Below are positions 1-8,700 of a stretch of DNA of 63,330 nt, piece by piece. The notes below the pieces were generated by a model. It was not told the origin of the DNA, searched no databases, and saw nothing but the letters and a program-made list of their open reading frames with translations. A program made the position numbers and the translations under genes. The stretch covers positions 1 to 63,330 of the forward strand of contig CAIUQR010000073.1 of the NCBI GenBank assembly GCA_903901335.1, read 5' to 3'. The stretch comes from an uncultured delta proteobacterium (lineage in GTDB: Bacteria > Desulfobacterota > Desulfobulbia > Desulfobulbales > Desulfocapsaceae). Every line of letters starts with the position of its first letter. The stretch's first letter is position 1.

Positions 1-123
1 CTTGACAACTCTTCGGGACAAAACAGATTCCAGCAGATTGCCATTCTTAAAAGCGGCTACTGTGAGAAAAAGGTGAATCCATTACCTGCCTGGGCAATGG
101 ATCTACTTCCTGAATATACATGA
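1..123 (+). CDS. possible C-terminal end of a gene cut by the left edge
   Basis: Frame 1 is open from the first base to a TGA at 121-123 and encodes about 40 residues ending in PAWAMDLLPEYT. The composition is protein-like, but no family is recognised and no start is in the window. It would converge on the ATPase gene that ends at 150. A 7-bp inverted repeat (ATCCATT/AATGGAT, about 86-112) lies inside it. This could equally be a chance open frame. Confidence 0.3.
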   Translation, partial: LDNSSGQNRFQQIAILKSGYCEKKVNPLPAWAMDLLPEYT

Positions 124-149
124 ACAAAAATATGCCTGTCCGGTTATTG

Positions 150-1334
150 CTATAACGCCTGGTGCAAAATCTTGCCCACGTCCCGCCAGCCGAGCAGCCG
201 CGCCGTTGAACGTTGCTGCGATGTCTCGCCTCCATAGACCACCACATTATCGAGACGCAGGGATAGGCCGGCTGTCTGTATTCTCCCGGCAATCTGTTCA
301 AATCCCTTAAAAAAATCAGAAGCTGCCGTGGCCGCAGATTTGACCTCGACGGCATGCAGACAATCACCACGTTGTACCAGCACATCCATTTCCAACCCAC
401 GGCTTTCGCGATAATGGTGCATAATCGGCTGCTCGCCCTGGTGGGCCAGTGCTTTATACAGTTCGGACACCACCCAGCTTTCGAAAATAGCCCCTCGGAG
501 AGGATGCAACCGGAGTTGTCCAGGCTCTCTGATCTGCAGAAGATAGCAGACCAGCCCGGTATCCAGGAAATGAAGCTTGGGTGCCTTCACTATCTGCTTA
601 CGGATGTTGACATGCCAGGCTGGTATCCGGTGAATGATATAACTGGCCTCCAGAATAGATAACCAGGATTTTGCCGTATTATGGGAAACCCCGGCATCAC
701 CCCCCAGGGACGAAAGATTGATCTCCTGCGCAGTGCGCCCGGCGCAGAGCTTGAGAAAGCTGGAAAAGGTCAGCAAGTCACCGACATTCAAGACCTGACG
801 GACATCACGCTGTACATAGGTGGCGATATAGTCGGCCAGCCACTGGTGGGCCGGAATGTTCTGGTCATAGATCCTCGGGTAAGCGCCTTGCCAAAGGAGG
901 GTAAAAAGATCATCCGGGACCTCGGAGAAGCCCTGCAGCTCATCAAAATCAGGGGGCAACAGGGTCAGCAGGCCGCAGCGTCCGGCAAGTGACTGGGAGA
1001 TGATCTGCGATATGCCGAAATGCTGCGAGCCGGTGAGAATAAAACGGCCAGGCTCTCTATGTTCATCGACTTCGGTTTGCAGATAGCTTACCAGCCCAGG
1101 TGCCTGCTGGATCTCGTCGAGGACTGCACCCTGTCGGTATTCCATCAGAAATCCCCGTGGATCGCTCTCGGCAAACTCACGGAAATCCAAGGATTCCAGT
1201 GATACATAAGGCTTATTCGGAAAGGTGGCTCGACACAGCGTGGTTTTTCCTGCCTGTCTGGGGCCGGTCACTGCCACAACTGGATAATAAGTGGCGAGTT
1301 GCAACAGCCTGTCTGCGAGTTTTCTGGTAATCAT
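150..1334 (-). CDS. AAA_14 / DUF4143 family ATPase
   Basis: Predicted ATPase of the two-domain AAA_14 plus DUF4143 family, about 394 aa, the normal length. The Walker A motif GPRQAGKTT lies near residues 24-32, followed by the family-typical LDEIQQAPGL (Walker B-like) and the ILTGSQHF sensor stretch. The C-terminal half carries the DUF4143 features, including LDTGLVCYLL, a region around GAIFESWVVSEL, and an ending that resembles a PD-(D/E)XK nuclease fold (EMDVL...AVEVKS). I start at ATG 1334 because the domain begins there; an upstream in-frame ATG at 1370 would add 12 residues with no support. The biological role of this family is poorly defined; members are often found alone or near mobile DNA. 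It stands alone here, between the left-edge fragment and tRNA-Leu. Confidence 0.88.
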   Translation of the reverse strand: MITRKLADRLLQLATYYPVVAVTGPRQAGKTTLCRATFPNKPYVSLESLDFREFAESDPRGFLMEYRQGAVLDEIQQAPGLVSYLQTEVDEHREPGRFILTGSQHFGISQIISQSLAGRCGLLTLLPPDFDELQGFSEVPDDLFTLLWQGAYPRIYDQNIPAHQWLADYIATYVQRDVRQVLNVGDLLTFSSFLKLCAGRTAQEINLSSLGGDAGVSHNTAKSWLSILEASYIIHRIPAWHVNIRKQIVKAPKLHFLDTGLVCYLLQIREPGQLRLHPLRGAIFESWVVSELYKALAHQGEQPIMHHYRESRGLEMDVLVQRGDCLHAVEVKSAATAASDFFKGFEQIAGRIQTAGLSLRLDNVVVYGGETSQQRSTARLLGWRDVGKILHQAL

Positions 1335-1669
1335 GGAATCTACGATAGCGGATCGCGCATAGATTGTCAATCTGAGTTACAATCCATGCGCGATAATTCG
1401 GCCTTCAATACACTTACATTTCCTTTAAAGCATGGTACTATCTTGGATCAGGAGACCTTTATCATTACGATAAAACAATGTCATAACTTTTTTACATAGC
1501 AATATTTCGTATATGGAAAATTTTAATTGAAACAGAAAAGGATATCACTTCACAGGGTATTAAGAATGTGAATGATCATCAGTGGAATGTTGTTGGAAAA
1601 ATGACCCTTTTTATATTACGGGGAAAATAAGTTGACTAGGGGTTGACCAAAAAACGGAATCCTTGGACC
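1335..1669. other. intergenic stretch, no gene seen
   Basis: AT-rich DNA between the ATPase start and the tRNA-Leu terminator. The open frames here are short, have poor codon composition and lack ribosome binding sites. No convincing RNA or repeat was seen. It presumably contains the promoter of the ATPase gene. Confidence 0.6.
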
Positions 1670-1710
1670 AAAAAGAAAAAGGGGTTACAGCAATTAAGCT
1701 GCAACCCCTT
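1670..1710 (-). terminator. Rho-independent terminator of tRNA-Leu
   Basis: An 11-bp stem (ggggttacagc at 1681-1691 against gctgcaacccc at 1698-1708, one mismatch) has a 6-nt AATTAA loop. Read on the minus strand, it is followed by a T-rich run (TTTTTCTTTTT). It lies just 3' of the tRNA. Confidence 0.82.
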
Positions 1711-1719
1711 GAATTTACA

Positions 1720-1806
1720 TGGTGCCGGAGGTCGGAATCGAACCGACATGGACTTGCGTCCGCGGGATTTTGAGTCCCGTGCGTCTACCAGTTTCACCAC
1801 TCCGGC
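1720..1806 (-). tRNA. tRNA-Leu (anticodon CAA)
   Basis: Read on the minus strand, this is a class II tRNA. The acceptor stem GCCGGAG pairs perfectly with CTCCGGC, the discriminator is A, and CCA is encoded. The D-arm contains GAAACTGGTAGACGC. The anticodon stem CGGGA/TCCCG encloses the loop CTCAAAA, giving CAA. A long variable arm and the T-loop GGTTCGATTCC follow. It decodes UUG. Confidence 0.96.
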
Positions 1807-1817
1807 ATAGAAGGTGG

Positions 1818-1847
1818 TTTATACCTCAGATCTTCCCTGTCAGTCAA
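1818..1847 (-). promoter_or_regulatory. sigma-70 type promoter of tRNA-Leu
   Basis: On the minus strand, TTGACT (1842-1847) and TATAAA (1818-1823) are separated by 18 bp. The -10 box ends 12 bp before the tRNA 5' end, as expected for a stable RNA promoter. Confidence 0.65.
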
Positions 1848-1849
1848 GA

Positions 1850-1882
1850 AGAAAGACGGTCAGATACCCTATCGGGCCGTCT
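1850..1882 (-). terminator. possible terminator after pgsA
   Basis: AGACGG (minus-strand reading, around 1877-1882) can pair with CCGTCT (around 1854-1859), and the downstream DNA is T-rich. The stem is only 6 bp with a long loop that includes the pgsA stop, so it is a weak candidate. Confidence 0.35.
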
Positions 1883-2432
1883 CGAAAAAAATACTGCGTA
1901 ATTTATAAAAATAGGCTCCCCCCGACCAGATAGCCAAGACCAGGGAAGCATAAATCAAAATCATTCCAATACCATGTTGATGAGGAACAGGGAGAACACC
2001 GAGCGGAAATATCAGAAACCCAAGACCGAAGTACTGAAAATTACTTTTTATCTTTCCTACCTTCCCGGCTGCTACAACCTTTCCTGTGGTTGCAGCAAGT
2101 CCCCTGAATCCGGTGACGATGATCTCCCGGGAGATTATCAGCAGACACACCCAGGCAGGAATCTTATGCAAAGGGATGAGCATAATCAAGGCGGTGGTAA
2201 CCAGAGCCTTATCGGCAATGGGGTCCATCATTTTACCTAGGACTGTCTCGATATGATATTTCCTGGCCACATAGCCATCAACAAAATCGGTAGCTGCCGC
2301 TACCGAAAAGACCCAGAATGTCGTAAGCTCTATCCCGGTTGACTGTGTAACCGAAAAAAGAACGATGAGCACCGGGATCAGGGCCAGCCTGAAACCCGTA
2401 AGCACATTCGGTACGGTAAACAATTGTTTCAT
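1869..2432 (-). CDS. pgsA: CDP-diacylglycerol--glycerol-3-phosphate 3-phosphatidyltransferase
   Basis: Membrane enzyme that makes phosphatidylglycerophosphate from CDP-diacylglycerol and glycerol-3-phosphate, the committed step to phosphatidylglycerol. At 187 aa it has the usual PgsA length. The CDP-alcohol phosphatidyltransferase motif D-G-x2-A-R-x8-G-x3-D-x3-D is complete (DGYVAR, then GKMMDPIADK) near residues 53-76. About four hydrophobic segments follow, and the N-terminus (PNVLTGFRLALIPVLI) is typical of the family. ATG 2432 is preceded by a GGTGG-like site. Upstream lies a lytic transglycosylase on the same strand, 37 bp away. The assignment rests on family motif and length and is considered secure. 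Confidence 0.93.
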   Translation of the reverse strand: MKQLFTVPNVLTGFRLALIPVLIVLFSVTQSTGIELTTFWVFSVAAATDFVDGYVARKYHIETVLGKMMDPIADKALVTTALIMLIPLHKIPAWVCLLIISREIIVTGFRGLAATTGKVVAAGKVGKIKSNFQYFGLGFLIFPLGVLPVPHQHGIGMILIYASLVLAIWSGGAYFYKLRSIFFETAR

Positions 2433-2469
2433 CCATCCACCTGCATTGCAGAATCATTGGGAACCGGCG

Positions 2470-3147
2470 TCAATTCTCAGTTACCATCTCACGGACCCTG
2501 ATGACCGATGGCATTGAAATTCTATCTATTTTCCCGCCCCTATACCCTTTATAATAGGAGAGCACTCTCTTCACATAATCAACCGTCTCCGGGATAGCCG
2601 GTATCCTCTGACAACGTTTCACAAGATTCGGGCCCGCATTATAGGCTGCAAGGCTTAGCGGGAGATTCCCATCAAAAGAGTCGAGTATCGCCCTAAAATA
2701 CCGGACGCCGCCATCAATGTTTTCTCTCGGATCGAAGGGGTTGATCACGTTTAAATCCCTGGCTGTCCCCGGCATCAGCTGCATCAACCCCTGGGCGCCA
2801 TGTCTCGATATGGCGTTGCGATCAAAATCCGATTCGGTTCGTATCATCGCCTTGATCAGGTGGGGATCTACCCCGTACCGGAGACTGATGATCTTAATAT
2901 GCTGATCGTATGTATCGGAGTCGACGCTGAAATGCTCGGAGAAGCGAAATCCACTGTTGGTGTTTGTAAAGGAAAGCTTTGATTCCTCTACGAGAACACG
3001 ACAGCTTTGGGATGCCGGCACGTTCGTAAAACTCACGGCACCCAACCGATCCACACATTTGTAAATAGCCGCATTCACACGGACATGACAAAGACACAGA
3101 ACAGCAACCGCAACGATAACGCCTATGGATCTGTTTGCTTGTCTCAT
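2470..3147 (-). CDS. secreted lytic transglycosylase (SLT domain) with DUF4124-like N-terminus
   Basis: Periplasmic peptidoglycan lytic transglycosylase of 225 aa. An N-terminal signal peptide (residues 1-26, ending VNA) is followed by a short DUF4124-like segment (AAIYKCVDRLGAVSFTNVP). The SLT goose-lysozyme-like domain spans about 85-200. The catalytic glutamate is E105 in MIRTESDFD; the conserved GAQGLMQLMPGTA and SLAAYNAGPNLV motifs are both present. A GGAG-like site precedes ATG 3147. It would cleave glycan strands to 1,6-anhydromuropeptides in cell-wall turnover. The neighbours (pgsA, transaldolase) do not suggest a specialised role. Confidence 0.9.
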   Translation of the reverse strand: MRQANRSIGVIVAVAVLCLCHVRVNAAIYKCVDRLGAVSFTNVPASQSCRVLVEESKLSFTNTNSGFRFSEHFSVDSDTYDQHIKIISLRYGVDPHLIKAMIRTESDFDRNAISRHGAQGLMQLMPGTARDLNVINPFDPRENIDGGVRYFRAILDSFDGNLPLSLAAYNAGPNLVKRCQRIPAIPETVDYVKRVLSYYKGYRGGKIDRISMPSVIRVREMVTEN

Positions 3148-3210
3148 TGATCTCCGTATTCAGTAAAAGTATACAGCCCCGAGAGCCCCCCTCATTTTTT
3201 GCAGAGTGGG

Positions 3211-3858
3211 TTATTCTTTCTTGCGTTTCTCCCAATCAGCCAGAAACTGGGCTACCCCGTTAGTGGTCAGAGGATGTTTGGCCAACTGCTCAATGACCTT
3301 GAGAGGAATGGTCGCGATATCGGCACCGATCATAGCCGCATCCATCACATGCAGCGGATTCCTGATGCTCGCAACAATCACCTCGCTCTCGTAGCCGTAG
3401 TTACGGTAGACTGTCATGATATCACTGATGAGATCCATGCCATGTTCCCCGATATCGTCAAGCCGGCCGACAAAAGGGCTGACATAGGTCGCCCCGGCCT
3501 TGGCGGCAAGCAGGGCCTGGGCCGAAGAGAACACCAAGGTGACATTGGTCCTAATCCCTTCTGCGGTCAACCTCTTCACGGCTTTCAGTCCCTCCACGAT
3601 CATCGGGATCTTGATGACGATATTATCACTCATGGCCGCAAGAACCTTAGCCTCCTTGTACATGCCGTCGGCATCAAGACTGACGACCTCGGCACTGACA
3701 GGGCCATCGACAAGCCGGCAGATCTCGGCGAGAATCTCCGTAAAAGGCTTATCTTCTTTGGCAACCAGAGAAGGGTTGGTGGTAACGCCATCGACCATCC
3801 CCATTTCCAGACCTTTTTTTATCTCATCGAGATTGGCGGTATCTATAAAAAATTTCAT
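3211..3858 (-). CDS. transaldolase / fructose-6-phosphate aldolase family protein
   Basis: TalC/FSA-type class I aldolase, 215 aa, the length of the short single-domain subfamily. The start [13 protein letters not shown] and the GVTTNPSL motif (about residues 24-31) are diagnostic. The Schiff-base lysine is K83 in NIVIKIPM. The C-terminal [15 protein letters not shown] is typical. Members either catalyse transaldolase chemistry in the pentose phosphate pathway or cleave fructose-6-phosphate; sequence reading alone does not separate the two. The gene overlaps the upstream YHS-like gene by 4 bp (ATGA), so the two are probably co-translated. Confidence 0.9.
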   Translation of the reverse strand: MKFFIDTANLDEIKKGLEMGMVDGVTTNPSLVAKEDKPFTEILAEICRLVDGPVSAEVVSLDADGMYKEAKVLAAMSDNIVIKIPMIVEGLKAVKRLTAEGIRTNVTLVFSSAQALLAAKAGATYVSPFVGRLDDIGEHGMDLISDIMTVYRNYGYESEVIVASIRNPLHVMDAAMIGADIATIPLKVIEQLAKHPLTTNGVAQFLADWEKRKKE

Positions 3859-4127
3859 GCTTCTTTTCCTTTTTCAATAAACGTATTGCAGCAATTCTCA
3901 CTGCAGAAATAAACCATCTTGCCCTGGTGTTGGAGATGAATTGCCTGCCCTTTCGGAACAAGAATATGGCAGACCGGGTCTTCCACCAGGACATCGGTAA
4001 CTGCCGCGGACCCGCCCACAGCCGATTTTTCTTTCCCTGCCTGCTTTTTCTTTTTTCGGCCACCTACAAGTAGCCGATATCCCACATAAACAAGAATAGC
4101 GAGGATAATTAGGCGAAGCGGACCCAT
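3855..4127 (-). CDS. small membrane-anchored YHS/TRASH-like metal-binding protein
   Basis: About 90 aa. One N-terminal transmembrane helix ([16 protein letters not shown]) is followed by a basic linker (GGRKKKKQ) and a C-terminal YHS/TRASH-like module. That module shows DPVCHILVP and [10 protein letters not shown], i.e. cysteines positioned as in PP0621/YHS family proteins thought to bind metal. I take the ATG at 4127 (MGPLRL) rather than 4148 because the membrane helix begins right after it and the extra seven residues are charged. It overlaps the transaldolase gene by 4 bp. Function unknown; metal binding is inferred from the motif. Confidence 0.8.
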   Translation of the reverse strand: MGPLRLIILAILVYVGYRLLVGGRKKKKQAGKEKSAVGGSAAVTDVLVEDPVCHILVPKGQAIHLQHQGKMVYFCSENCCNTFIEKGKEA

Positions 4128-4229
4128 CTCATTTCTCCCCTTTTCCACTGCCGATGGCTACCAAAGAGGGCACGGGCCAGCAAGTATCGCATATGTACTC
4201 ATTATATTCAAACAACATGAAATGTCGAA

Positions 4230-4763
4230 TTATTCTTCCCATTCTCTTTTTTTTATCTCCTGCCAAGGGATCTGTCCTGTCCGCAGGCACTCAAGCAACT
4301 GGCCACTTCTTTCCGAGATGGTGGGACCGTTGGGGAGCACTCGATACGCAGGAGCAATCTCGGCAAAGGGCACCAGCACGAAGAGACGTTCAGCCAGCCT
4401 GGGATGGGGCAGAACAAGTTCCGGTGTATCGAGCACGACATCGCCGAAACAGAGGATATCAAGATCGAGGGAGCGATCTTGATATCCTCTGATCGAGACA
4501 TCCCGTCTTCTTCCGAATTCGGATTCGATATCAAGCAGGTCACTGAGCAGCTGCCGAACCGGCGCAGTCGTTTCCACCATCCCCACCGCATTAGTGAACA
4601 CGTTACTGCTCTCCATGTCGACAGGGGCGGTCAGATACGGATGCGACAAGGCAGAAAGCCTAATCCCTTCTCTTTCACCGATACGCTTCCAGGCACCTTG
4701 CAGAATCCTGATACCGTCTCCAAGATTAGAACCAAGCCCGATATATGCCGTCGTCTCTTCCAC
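4230..4763 (-). CDS. folK: 6-hydroxymethyl-7,8-dihydropterin pyrophosphokinase (HPPK)
   Basis: Folate biosynthesis enzyme that transfers pyrophosphate from ATP to 6-hydroxymethyl-dihydropterin. 177 aa. AYIGLGSNLGD at the N-terminus and the Mg/ATP motif RSLDLDILCFGD (about residues 97-108) are characteristic, as is LPHPRLAERLFVLVP. The start is GTG 4763, 12 bp downstream of the dapB stop, so it is the distal gene of the lysine operon. The stretch before RSLDLD reads GYQD where well-known HPPKs have a W-G-P type loop. The DNA encoding this stretch forms a perfect 17-bp inverted repeat (4451-4490; see findings). Catalytic aspartates are kept, so it is likely active. Confidence 0.92.
   Translation of the reverse strand: MEETTAYIGLGSNLGDGIRILQGAWKRIGEREGIRLSALSHPYLTAPVDMESSNVFTNAVGMVETTAPVRQLLSDLLDIESEFGRRRDVSIRGYQDRSLDLDILCFGDVVLDTPELVLPHPRLAERLFVLVPFAEIAPAYRVLPNGPTISERSGQLLECLRTGQIPWQEIKKREWEE
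4451..4490. repeat. perfect 17-bp inverted repeat inside folK
   Basis: Arm 4451-4467 (agaggatatcaagatcg) is exactly complementary to 4474-4490, with a 6-nt AGGGAG spacer. It sits in the codons for the catalytic RSLDLDIL motif and would form a very stable hairpin in DNA or mRNA. Confidence 0.9.
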
Positions 4764-4775
4764 AGATCCGGTCTT

Positions 4776-5585
4776 TTATAAATCCTGGAGACCGAGCACA
4801 TCGAACATGGAATAGACCCCGCATTCTTTCCCGACCACCCAGGCCGCAGCGGTGGCAGCGCCCTTAGCAAAATGATCGCGGCTGTGGGCACGATGGGTCA
4901 ACTCGAGACGCTCACCGGGACCGGCAAAATAGACCGTATGTTCACCGACAATATCCGCCGCCCTGATCGTCTGAATGCCGATCTCCTTTTTCTTTCGCTC
5001 GCCGATAATCCCCTGCCGGGCAAAGACCCCAACCTCGGCCAGGTCGCTACCGACCCCTGCCGCCGCCATCTCCCCAAGTTTCAAGGCCGTGCCGCTGGGG
5101 GCGTCTTTTTTCTTGTTGTGATGCGCCTCAATGATCTCGATGTCATAATCCTCGCCGAGAATGGCTGCTGTTTTCTTCACCAGTTTAAAGAGGACGTTGA
5201 CACAGACCGACATATTCGGGGCCTGAACGCAGGGGAAGTTTTTTGCCAGCATTTTCAGTTCCGCTAACTCATCGGCAGTAAGTCCCGTGGTCCCGATAAC
5301 CATGGCCGTCCCGGTTCGTGCCGCCAGCCGGGCAAACTCCATGGTCGCCTTATGGAAGGTGAAATCGATAATCACATCCCCCTGATCAATGGCCTTCTCC
5401 AGTCCTTCGACAATGGTGACGCCGATGGGCCCAAGGCCCGCTACTTCACCTGCATCCCTGCCGATTGCCGGACTGCCCGGGGCCTCGAAGGCAGCACCAT
5501 AGACAAGTCCTGGGTGTGCATGCACCATAGTGGCAACGCGCTGCCCCATCCGTCCGGCCGCGCCGGCTATGATGACCTTTTTCAT
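4776..5585 (-). CDS. dapB: 4-hydroxy-tetrahydrodipicolinate reductase
   Basis: Second enzyme of the diaminopimelate/lysine pathway, reducing the DapA product with NAD(P)H. 269 aa, normal length. The N-terminal Rossmann motif is GAAGRMGQRV (residues 8-17). The catalytic/substrate motif EAHHNKKKDAPSGTA is intact near 155-169, and IGTTGLT is also present. A strong GGGGAGG site precedes ATG 5585. It lies 50 bp after dapA and just before folK. The five genes lysA-dapF-dapA-dapB-folK are tightly spaced and are presumably one transcript with the arginine genes upstream. Confidence 0.97.
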   Translation of the reverse strand: MKKVIIAGAAGRMGQRVATMVHAHPGLVYGAAFEAPGSPAIGRDAGEVAGLGPIGVTIVEGLEKAIDQGDVIIDFTFHKATMEFARLAARTGTAMVIGTTGLTADELAELKMLAKNFPCVQAPNMSVCVNVLFKLVKKTAAILGEDYDIEIIEAHHNKKKDAPSGTALKLGEMAAAGVGSDLAEVGVFARQGIIGERKKKEIGIQTIRAADIVGEHTVYFAGPGERLELTHRAHSRDHFAKGAATAAAWVVGKECGVYSMFDVLGLQDL

Positions 5586-5635
5586 ATTTCCTCCCCGGTA
5601 GTTTCTTTCATGCTCGGTTCCGTCCGCCTTTCCGC

Positions 5636-6517
5636 TTACAGAAGGCCGGCCTGTCCCATGGCCGCCTTCAGTTTGGCAAGACTTGCCTCGTCAATCGACG
5701 TCAGCGGCAATCTCGGTCTGCCGTCGCGAATCCTGCCCAGCAGCTCGAGCGCCTTCTTCGCCGGTACCGGGCTCGGAGCGGCAAACATGGTTTTCATCAA
5801 TGGATAGAGAAGGTAATGAAACTCATTGGCCTTTTTAATGTCCCCGGCCAGGGCTGCCTCCATCAGATCGGCCATCGCCCTCGGATAGACATTGGAGACG
5901 ACCGAAATAACCCCCTTACCACCGACGAACACCGTCGGCATCGCGGTAAAGTCATCGCCGGAGATAAGGATAAAATCATCCGGACAAAGCCGGATCACAT
6001 CGCTGATCTGCTCCAGGCTGCCGCAGGCCTCTTTAATCCCGATGATGTTGTCCACCGCGGCCACCCTGGCAACCGTCTCCGGCAGCATGTTGATAGATGT
6101 CCGTCCGGGGACATTGTACAGGAACATCGGGATATCCACAGCCTCGGCGATGGCCTTGAAATGCGCATACAACCCCTCCTGCCCCGGTTTATTGTAGTAG
6201 GGGGTGATAGACAGGACTGCATCGGCACCGCTCTCTTTGGCGCTTTGGGTAAGCTCGATGGCCTCCACTGTATTGTTGGCCCCTGTTCCGGCTATGACCG
6301 GCACCCGTCCTGCTACCGTCTGCACGGTGAGCTCGATCACCCGTTTATGTTCGTCAAAGGACAGGGTTGCCGACTCTCCCGTCGTCCCGCAGGGGACAAT
6401 GGCATGCGTGCCGTTCTCTATCTGGAACTCGATCAGATCAACCAGCCCCTGTTCATCGAGCCTGCCGTTGATGAACGGCGTAACCAGCGCCACCATTGCG
6501 CCATGATATTTTTCCAT
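5636..6517 (-). CDS. dapA: 4-hydroxy-tetrahydrodipicolinate synthase
   Basis: Class I aldolase that condenses pyruvate with aspartate semialdehyde, the first committed step to diaminopimelate and lysine. 293 aa. The Schiff-base lysine is K162 in IIGIKEACG. Y134 in FLYNVPGRT and the GTTGE motif (about 44-48) complete the active site. A GAGGTGGG ribosome binding site precedes ATG 6517. It sits 40 bp downstream of dapF in the lysine gene run. The C-terminal domain is full length. Confidence 0.97.
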   Translation of the reverse strand: MEKYHGAMVALVTPFINGRLDEQGLVDLIEFQIENGTHAIVPCGTTGESATLSFDEHKRVIELTVQTVAGRVPVIAGTGANNTVEAIELTQSAKESGADAVLSITPYYNKPGQEGLYAHFKAIAEAVDIPMFLYNVPGRTSINMLPETVARVAAVDNIIGIKEACGSLEQISDVIRLCPDDFILISGDDFTAMPTVFVGGKGVISVVSNVYPRAMADLMEAALAGDIKKANEFHYLLYPLMKTMFAAPSPVPAKKALELLGRIRDGRPRLPLTSIDEASLAKLKAAMGQAGLL

Positions 6518-6557
6518 ACCCCACCTCTCAATGTTCTTCCAGACCCTGCACCCTCTT

Positions 6558-7397
6558 CTACATCAAAGATTCAGCAGTCAATTTTCCTTCATAGATAATT
6601 CTGGCCGGGCCCTGCAGAAAGACATTCTCCGCTCCCGGCCCCTTCAACAGATCAAACAAAATGGTCAGCGGCTCTCCCCCGGATGTGACACAACGCACGG
6701 GGGACGCCGTCCTGCCGAGGGCTGCAGCACTTATCGCTGCAGCAACGGCACCGGTACCGCAGGCCATGGTCTCATTCTCGACCCCCCGCTCATAGGTCCG
6801 TATTTGCAATTCTCCGCTCTTAAGCAGCCTGACGAAATTTGCATTGGTCCCGGCCGGCTGAAACAGACTGTGGAAACGGACCTCCCGCCCCCACTCCTTC
6901 ACCGGGATCTCGTCATCATCAACGAAAATAACCGCATGGGGGACACCGGTATTGACGAAAAAGACATCCCTTTCCCTGTCTCCCAGGCTCAGCTTCAGAC
7001 CCGGCCTGAAGTCAAACGGAGCCGTCATGCGCACCCGGACATCGCCGCTCTCCTCAAGAACCTCGGCCTCTATGATCCCGGCCAGCGTCTCGAAGGTCAT
7101 CTTTGGACCTGCGATCCTGTTCAGGAAGGCAAAGCGGGCGGCACACCGCGCCCCGTTCCCGCACATCTCGGCCGTGGACCCGTCGGCATTATAAAAACGC
7201 CAGCTGAAATCGGCCCTGCCGGAACCCTCGATCAGGATCAGACCGTCGGCTCCGACGGAAAACATACGCCTGCAGATTCTCCTCGCGAAATCGGGCTGCT
7301 CCGAAGCAGTCACAAAGGGATGCCGATGATCCATGATGATGAAGTCATTGCCGGTCCCGCTCATCTTTGTAAAAGAAACCGGGAAATTACTGATCAT
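6558..7397 (-). CDS. dapF: diaminopimelate epimerase
   Basis: Cofactor-independent racemase that converts LL- to meso-diaminopimelate. 279 aa from ATG 7397 (MISNFPVSFTKMSGTGNDF). The open frame runs upstream to 7547, but those extra residues have no family resemblance and lie inside lysA. The two catalytic cysteines are visible in AEMCGNGARC and MACGTGAVAA. The start overlaps the end of lysA by 11 bp, implying translational coupling. Substrate-binding motifs (YNADGS, GVPHAV) are intact. Confidence 0.96.
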   Translation of the reverse strand: MISNFPVSFTKMSGTGNDFIIMDHRHPFVTASEQPDFARRICRRMFSVGADGLILIEGSGRADFSWRFYNADGSTAEMCGNGARCAARFAFLNRIAGPKMTFETLAGIIEAEVLEESGDVRVRMTAPFDFRPGLKLSLGDRERDVFFVNTGVPHAVIFVDDDEIPVKEWGREVRFHSLFQPAGTNANFVRLLKSGELQIRTYERGVENETMACGTGAVAAAISAAALGRTASPVRCVTSGGEPLTILFDLLKGPGAENVFLQGPARIIYEGKLTAESLM

Positions 7398-8670
7398 GAC
7401 CTGCCTCCTGGCCTTCAGGGATAACTTCGCCCTGAATAAGCTGGTCGAAGGTTTCCCGCCTCCGAATAACCGCATAGCGATCGCCGTCGACCAGCACCTC
7501 GGCCACCCTCGGCCGGGAGTTATAATTCGACGACATCGAAAAACCATAGGCCCCGGCGCTCATCACCGCCAGAAGATCATCCTGGACAACAGCGGCAAGC
7601 GTTCGGTCTTTGGCGATGAAATCCCCCGTTTCACATATCGGGCCGACAATATCGACTGTTTCCCGGGCGGCACCTGTCTCGCGGACCGGCTGGATCGTAT
7701 GGTAGGCGCCGTACAGACTCGGCCGGGCCAGATCGTTCATCGCCGCATCGACGATCACAAACTTTTTTTCGACCTCCCCGCCCCTGTTTGTTTTAGTATA
7801 CTGCACCTTCGTCACCAGTATCCCGGCATTGCCGACAATCACCCTGCCCGGCTCCAGAATCAATGTGCAATCGAGCCCTGCCAGTTCCTTCCGGACAGCC
7901 TCGGCATAATCGTGGAGATGCGGCGGCGTCTCATCGTCGTAAGTGATCCCGACCCCGCCGCCCAGATCGATATACTGGACCGGGATCCCGTTTTCGGCAA
8001 GAGAACGGACCAGAGTCCTGATCTTTGTCATCGATTCCACGAAAGGCGAAATCAGGGTAAGCTGCGATCCGATATGGCAGCTTATCCCTTTAACGGCAAT
8101 GCCGTTCATGGCTGCCGCCCTCTGGTAGAGAGGCAGCGCCTCCCGGATCGGAATGCCGAACTTGTTTTTCGCAAGCCCCGTGGAGATATAGGCATGGGTC
8201 AACGGATCGACATCCGGGTTCACCCTGAAGGAAACAGGCGCCTCCTGGCCCAGAGTGACGGCAACCCTCTGCAGACGATCCAGTTCCTGGCCGGACTCGA
8301 CGTTAAACAGCAGGATCCCTGCTGCAAGCGCATAGCGCAGCTCATCTTCCGTCTTGCCGACCCCGGAGTAGATAATCCGGCCGGGGTCAATACCGGCCTT
8401 CAGGGCCCGGAAGAGTTCCCCTCCCGAAACGATGTCGGCACCGCCTCCGGCCGAAGCAAAAAGATGCAGGATAGCGATATTGGAACAGGCCTTGACCGCA
8501 AAACAGGTCAGATGCGCACTCCCGGCAAAACCCGAGTCAAAGGCATGAAAATGTTGAAGAAGGGTCTTTTTACTGTAGAGGTAAAACGGCGTTCCGACTG
8601 CCGCGGCAATCTCGCCCACAGCGACCTCTTCACAGTAGAGTTCTCCATTCCTGCGTACAAAATAATTCAT
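7387..8670 (-). CDS. lysA: diaminopimelate decarboxylase
   Basis: PLP-dependent fold-type III decarboxylase that makes lysine from meso-diaminopimelate. 427 aa. The PLP lysine is K60 in FAVKACSN. HIGSQ, the glycine-rich DLGGGVGI loop and EPGR for phosphate binding follow, then CETGDF and YGFSMSSNYNSRPR near the C-terminus. ATG 8670 is used; an AT-rich leader with a GGAG sequence about 20 bp upstream precedes it. It lies 30 bp after an FN3 lipoprotein gene and overlaps dapF. Confidence 0.97.
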   Translation of the reverse strand: MNYFVRRNGELYCEEVAVGEIAAAVGTPFYLYSKKTLLQHFHAFDSGFAGSAHLTCFAVKACSNIAILHLFASAGGGADIVSGGELFRALKAGIDPGRIIYSGVGKTEDELRYALAAGILLFNVESGQELDRLQRVAVTLGQEAPVSFRVNPDVDPLTHAYISTGLAKNKFGIPIREALPLYQRAAAMNGIAVKGISCHIGSQLTLISPFVESMTKIRTLVRSLAENGIPVQYIDLGGGVGITYDDETPPHLHDYAEAVRKELAGLDCTLILEPGRVIVGNAGILVTKVQYTKTNRGGEVEKKFVIVDAAMNDLARPSLYGAYHTIQPVRETGAARETVDIVGPICETGDFIAKDRTLAAVVQDDLLAVMSAGAYGFSMSSNYNSRPRVAEVLVDGDRYAVIRRRETFDQLIQGEVIPEGQEAGHDQ

Positions 8671-8700
8671 GTTGTATTTCTCTATAAGCTCCCGTGCCGA

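Noticed and set aside
47..400. Minus-strand 117-codon frame at the left edge
   Set aside because: It overlaps the 3' part of the AAA_14/DUF4143 ATPase in another frame and has no family features.
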